From: an uncultured Eubacteriales bacterium
GTDB taxonomy: Bacteria > Bacillota > Clostridia > Oscillospirales > Oscillospiraceae
Reading direction: 5' to 3'
DNA: 13,971 nucleotides
NCBI GenBank assembly: GCA_900550705.1
Contig: URTG01000029.1
Coordinates: 1-13,971 of the forward strand
Below the pieces are notes generated by a model, which worked only from the letters and a program-made list of their open reading frames with translations, ran no database searches and was not told the origin of the DNA. Below, one piece after another: positions 13,017 to 13,971 of this stretch. Every line of letters begins with the position of its first letter. The stretch's first letter is position 1. The translations under genes were made by a program, and so were the position numbers.

Positions 13017-13105
13017 CTGCGGCGGCCTTCGGGCGAATCCGCAGGGGCGGCTATCAGCCGCCCGCACGACGATTGCCGGGCTAACGGCGGGGCGGCCGCC
13101 CCTAC
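13017..13105. repeat. GC-rich hairpin cluster, family B-related
   Basis: This lies between the flavodoxin and DUF3793 genes. It contains CTGCGG/CCGCAG (13017-13022 with 13039-13044), GGGCGGCT/AGCCGCCC (13045-13052 with 13056-13063, 3-nt loop) and the 14-bp palindrome GGGGCGGCCGCCCC (13089-13102) followed by TAC. The outer halves, GCAGGGGCGGC and (inverted) GTAGGGGCGGC, resemble repeat B at 1276-1306 and 13924-13954. No T-tract is present, so it is an unlikely terminator, but it could dampen flavodoxin expression or mark mRNA processing. Confidence 0.6.
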
Positions 13106-13146
13106 AAGGGGGCAAGGATATTTCCCGCAGACAGGACCGCGCTTCC

Positions 13147-13713
13147 TCACACCGCCGGGAACAGCTGGGCCAGGGTCATGCCGGAGGCCACCCGGCGGCA
13201 CAGGGCGGCGCGGCAGCGGTGAAAGGTGCGGAAGCGCTGCCGGGCCTCCTCCACCGGGCCGTAGACCTTCCAGGGGCCGCACAGCTTGCAGTTCCGGCCC
13301 CCGTTGCGGCGGAAGCCCTCCACGTCCACGGGGGGATAGCCCAGGAACAGGCCGATCTCGTGGGGGAAGTCCGCCCCCTCCAGCCGATGGCGCAGGGCGG
13401 AGAGCATTTCCTCCAGTCCGCCGTCCACGGGGTAGCCCTCCCGGGTCAGCATGGCGGACACATCGGGCCGGGCCAGCCACCCGGCCAGCCGCGCCGGGCG
13501 GTAGACCAGCACCAGGGCGCAGCCGTCCGCCCGCCAGTGCAGCGGCTCAATGCGGATGCCCCGGGCGGACAGCAGCCGGTCGTAGTCCGCCAGCAGCGGC
13601 GCGCCCGGTCCGCCCACGGGCCAGGCGATCAGGTCCGCCGGCTTGATCCCCGCCAGCGACGGGGCGCAGTGGAACGCCAGCACCTGCTCCACGGTCTGTT
13701 CCTCCCGGCTCAT
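13147..13713 (-). CDS. DUF3793 family protein
   Basis: This 188-residue cytosolic protein (no signal peptide or membrane segment) has clear DUF3793 landmarks: HCAPSLAGIKPADL near the N-terminus (15-28), FPHEIGLFLGYPP (116-128) continuing into DVEGF, and CKLCGPWKVYG (142-152). Cysteines at 16, 142, 145, 167 and 172 could bind a metal, but that is inference. The family has no established function that I know of. In gut Firmicutes it is, from memory, often near flavodoxins or iron-uptake genes, which fits the flavodoxin gene downstream. GGGAGGTG lies about 5 nt before the ATG. A strong promoter with two palindromic operators lies upstream, so the gene is tightly regulated, plausibly by metal. 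Confidence 0.88.
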   Translation of the reverse strand: MSREEQTVEQVLAFHCAPSLAGIKPADLIAWPVGGPGAPLLADYDRLLSARGIRIEPLHWRADGCALVLVYRPARLAGWLARPDVSAMLTREGYPVDGGLEEMLSALRHRLEGADFPHEIGLFLGYPPVDVEGFRRNGGRNCKLCGPWKVYGPVEEARQRFRTFHRCRAALCRRVASGMTLAQLFPAV

Positions 13714-13731
13714 AGCCGCACCTCCCGGAAA

Positions 13732-13749
13732 GGTTAGCTATTGCTAACC
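13732..13749 (-). promoter_or_regulatory. Palindromic operator, site 1 (leader)
   Basis: GGTTAGC-TATT-GCTAACC: perfect 7-bp half-sites around 4 bp. It lies between the transcription start and the ribosome site of the DUF3793 gene. It differs from site 2 at one of 18 positions. Centre-to-centre distance is 61 bp, about six helical turns. Confidence 0.8.
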
Positions 13750-13792
13750 AAGCATGAAAATCAAAGGCGGGATTCGGCCCGTCTGCTCCGAT

Positions 13793-13810
13793 GGTTAGCG
13801 ATTGCTAACC
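13793..13810 (-). promoter_or_regulatory. Palindromic operator, site 2 (at transcription start)
   Basis: GGTTAGC-GATT-GCTAACC, immediately downstream of the -10 hexamer (13820-13825), covering roughly +3 to +21. A protein bound here would block RNA polymerase. The half-site GGTTAGC recalls DtxR/IdeR boxes (GGTTAG...CTAACC), but the spacing between halves is longer, so the regulator is not identified. Confidence 0.8.
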
Positions 13811-13819
13811 GATGGGGAT

Positions 13820-13848
13820 ACTATACCACGGCAAGGGGCGGTTGTCAA
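13820..13848 (-). promoter_or_regulatory. Near-consensus sigma-A promoter of DUF3793-flavodoxin
   Basis: Minus strand: TTGACA (13843-13848), 17-bp spacer, TATAGT (13820-13825). It is the best promoter in the window, as expected for a unit that is repressed by default and strongly induced. Predicted start near 13813; leader about 100 nt. Confidence 0.85.
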
Positions 13849-13923
13849 GAAAAAAGAACTGCAAGTTCAAACATTGTATATTGCAAAAACACGGCAAATT
13901 TGCGATGACGAGGCGGATTCGAG

Positions 13924-13954
13924 CCGTAGGGGCCGCTGTCCCCAGCGGCCCGCG
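13924..13954. repeat. Short hairpin repeat B, copy near right edge
   Basis: CCGTAGGGGCCGCTG then CAGCGGCCCGCG: GGGCCGCTG (13930-13938) pairs with CAGCGGCCC (13943-13951) around TCCC. Nearly identical to 1276-1306. No gene start is visible between 13849 and the window end. Confidence 0.65.
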
Positions 13955-13971
13955 ATGACCACAGCACCACC

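Noticed and set aside
13089..13102. GGGGCGGCCGCCCC as a regulatory operator for flavodoxin
   Set aside because: It is part of the GC-rich repeat B-type hairpins seen elsewhere in the window.
13732..13810. The operators as standard DtxR/IdeR iron boxes
   Set aside because: Half-sites are similar, but the GGTTAG and CTAACC halves are 6 bp apart here versus 1 bp in the classic 19-bp box, so I do not name the regulator.

Overview
The window is a GC-rich (by eye about 60-65%), densely coded chromosomal segment from a Gram-positive anaerobe. The best guess is a high-GC gut Firmicute of the Oscillospiraceae (Flavonifractor / Pseudoflavonifractor / Intestinimonas type). Reasons: the flippase-MazG-HU-RqcP gene order also known from Bacillus and Clostridia, DUF3793 next to a flavodoxin, NusG_II and Gx-transporter genes, strong AGGAGG-type ribosome sites, and GC-rich palindromic repeats between genes. 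The genus is an inference from family knowledge; no search was run.

Layout. (1) 1-146 is an AT-rich, palindrome-rich stretch that may be a MITE or IS end, with terminator hairpins. (2) 147-4470, all on the minus strand: secG; ridA; then, in transcription order, an alanine-racemase-fold protein (3403-4470), a D-aspartate ligase of the ATP-grasp superfamily (2079-3296) and an aspartate racemase (1331-2050). The last two match the D-Asp cross-bridge gene pair of Enterococcus faecium. The alanine-racemase-like protein has lost the PLP lysine and the catalytic tyrosine. (3) 4864-12441, all on the plus strand: purine nucleoside phosphorylase and an MTA/SAH/adenosine-deaminase-type amidohydrolase (purine salvage); a MurJ/SpoVB/YabM-type lipid flippase, MazG, HU and RqcP; then a translationally coupled apbE - NusG_II - Gx transporter operon typical of flavin-dependent redox loci. 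(4) 12505-13713, minus strand: a short flavodoxin and a DUF3793 protein. They lie downstream of a near-consensus sigma-A promoter with two nearly identical palindromic operators.

Two families of non-coding repeats fill the larger gaps. Family A (about 250-270 bp, edges made of GTTAGGAG units, 988-1253 and 4536-4783) ends 2-7 bp from the -35 hexamers of three promoters (ridA, the alanine-racemase-like gene and punA). Family B (short hairpins reading GTAGGGGC-CGCTG...CAGCGGCC) occurs at 1276-1306, 13041-13105 and 13924-13954.

Most genes are ordinary housekeeping genes. The strongest leads are the degenerate racemase in the D-Asp cassette, the twin-operator promoter of the DUF3793-flavodoxin unit, and the repeat edges at promoters.
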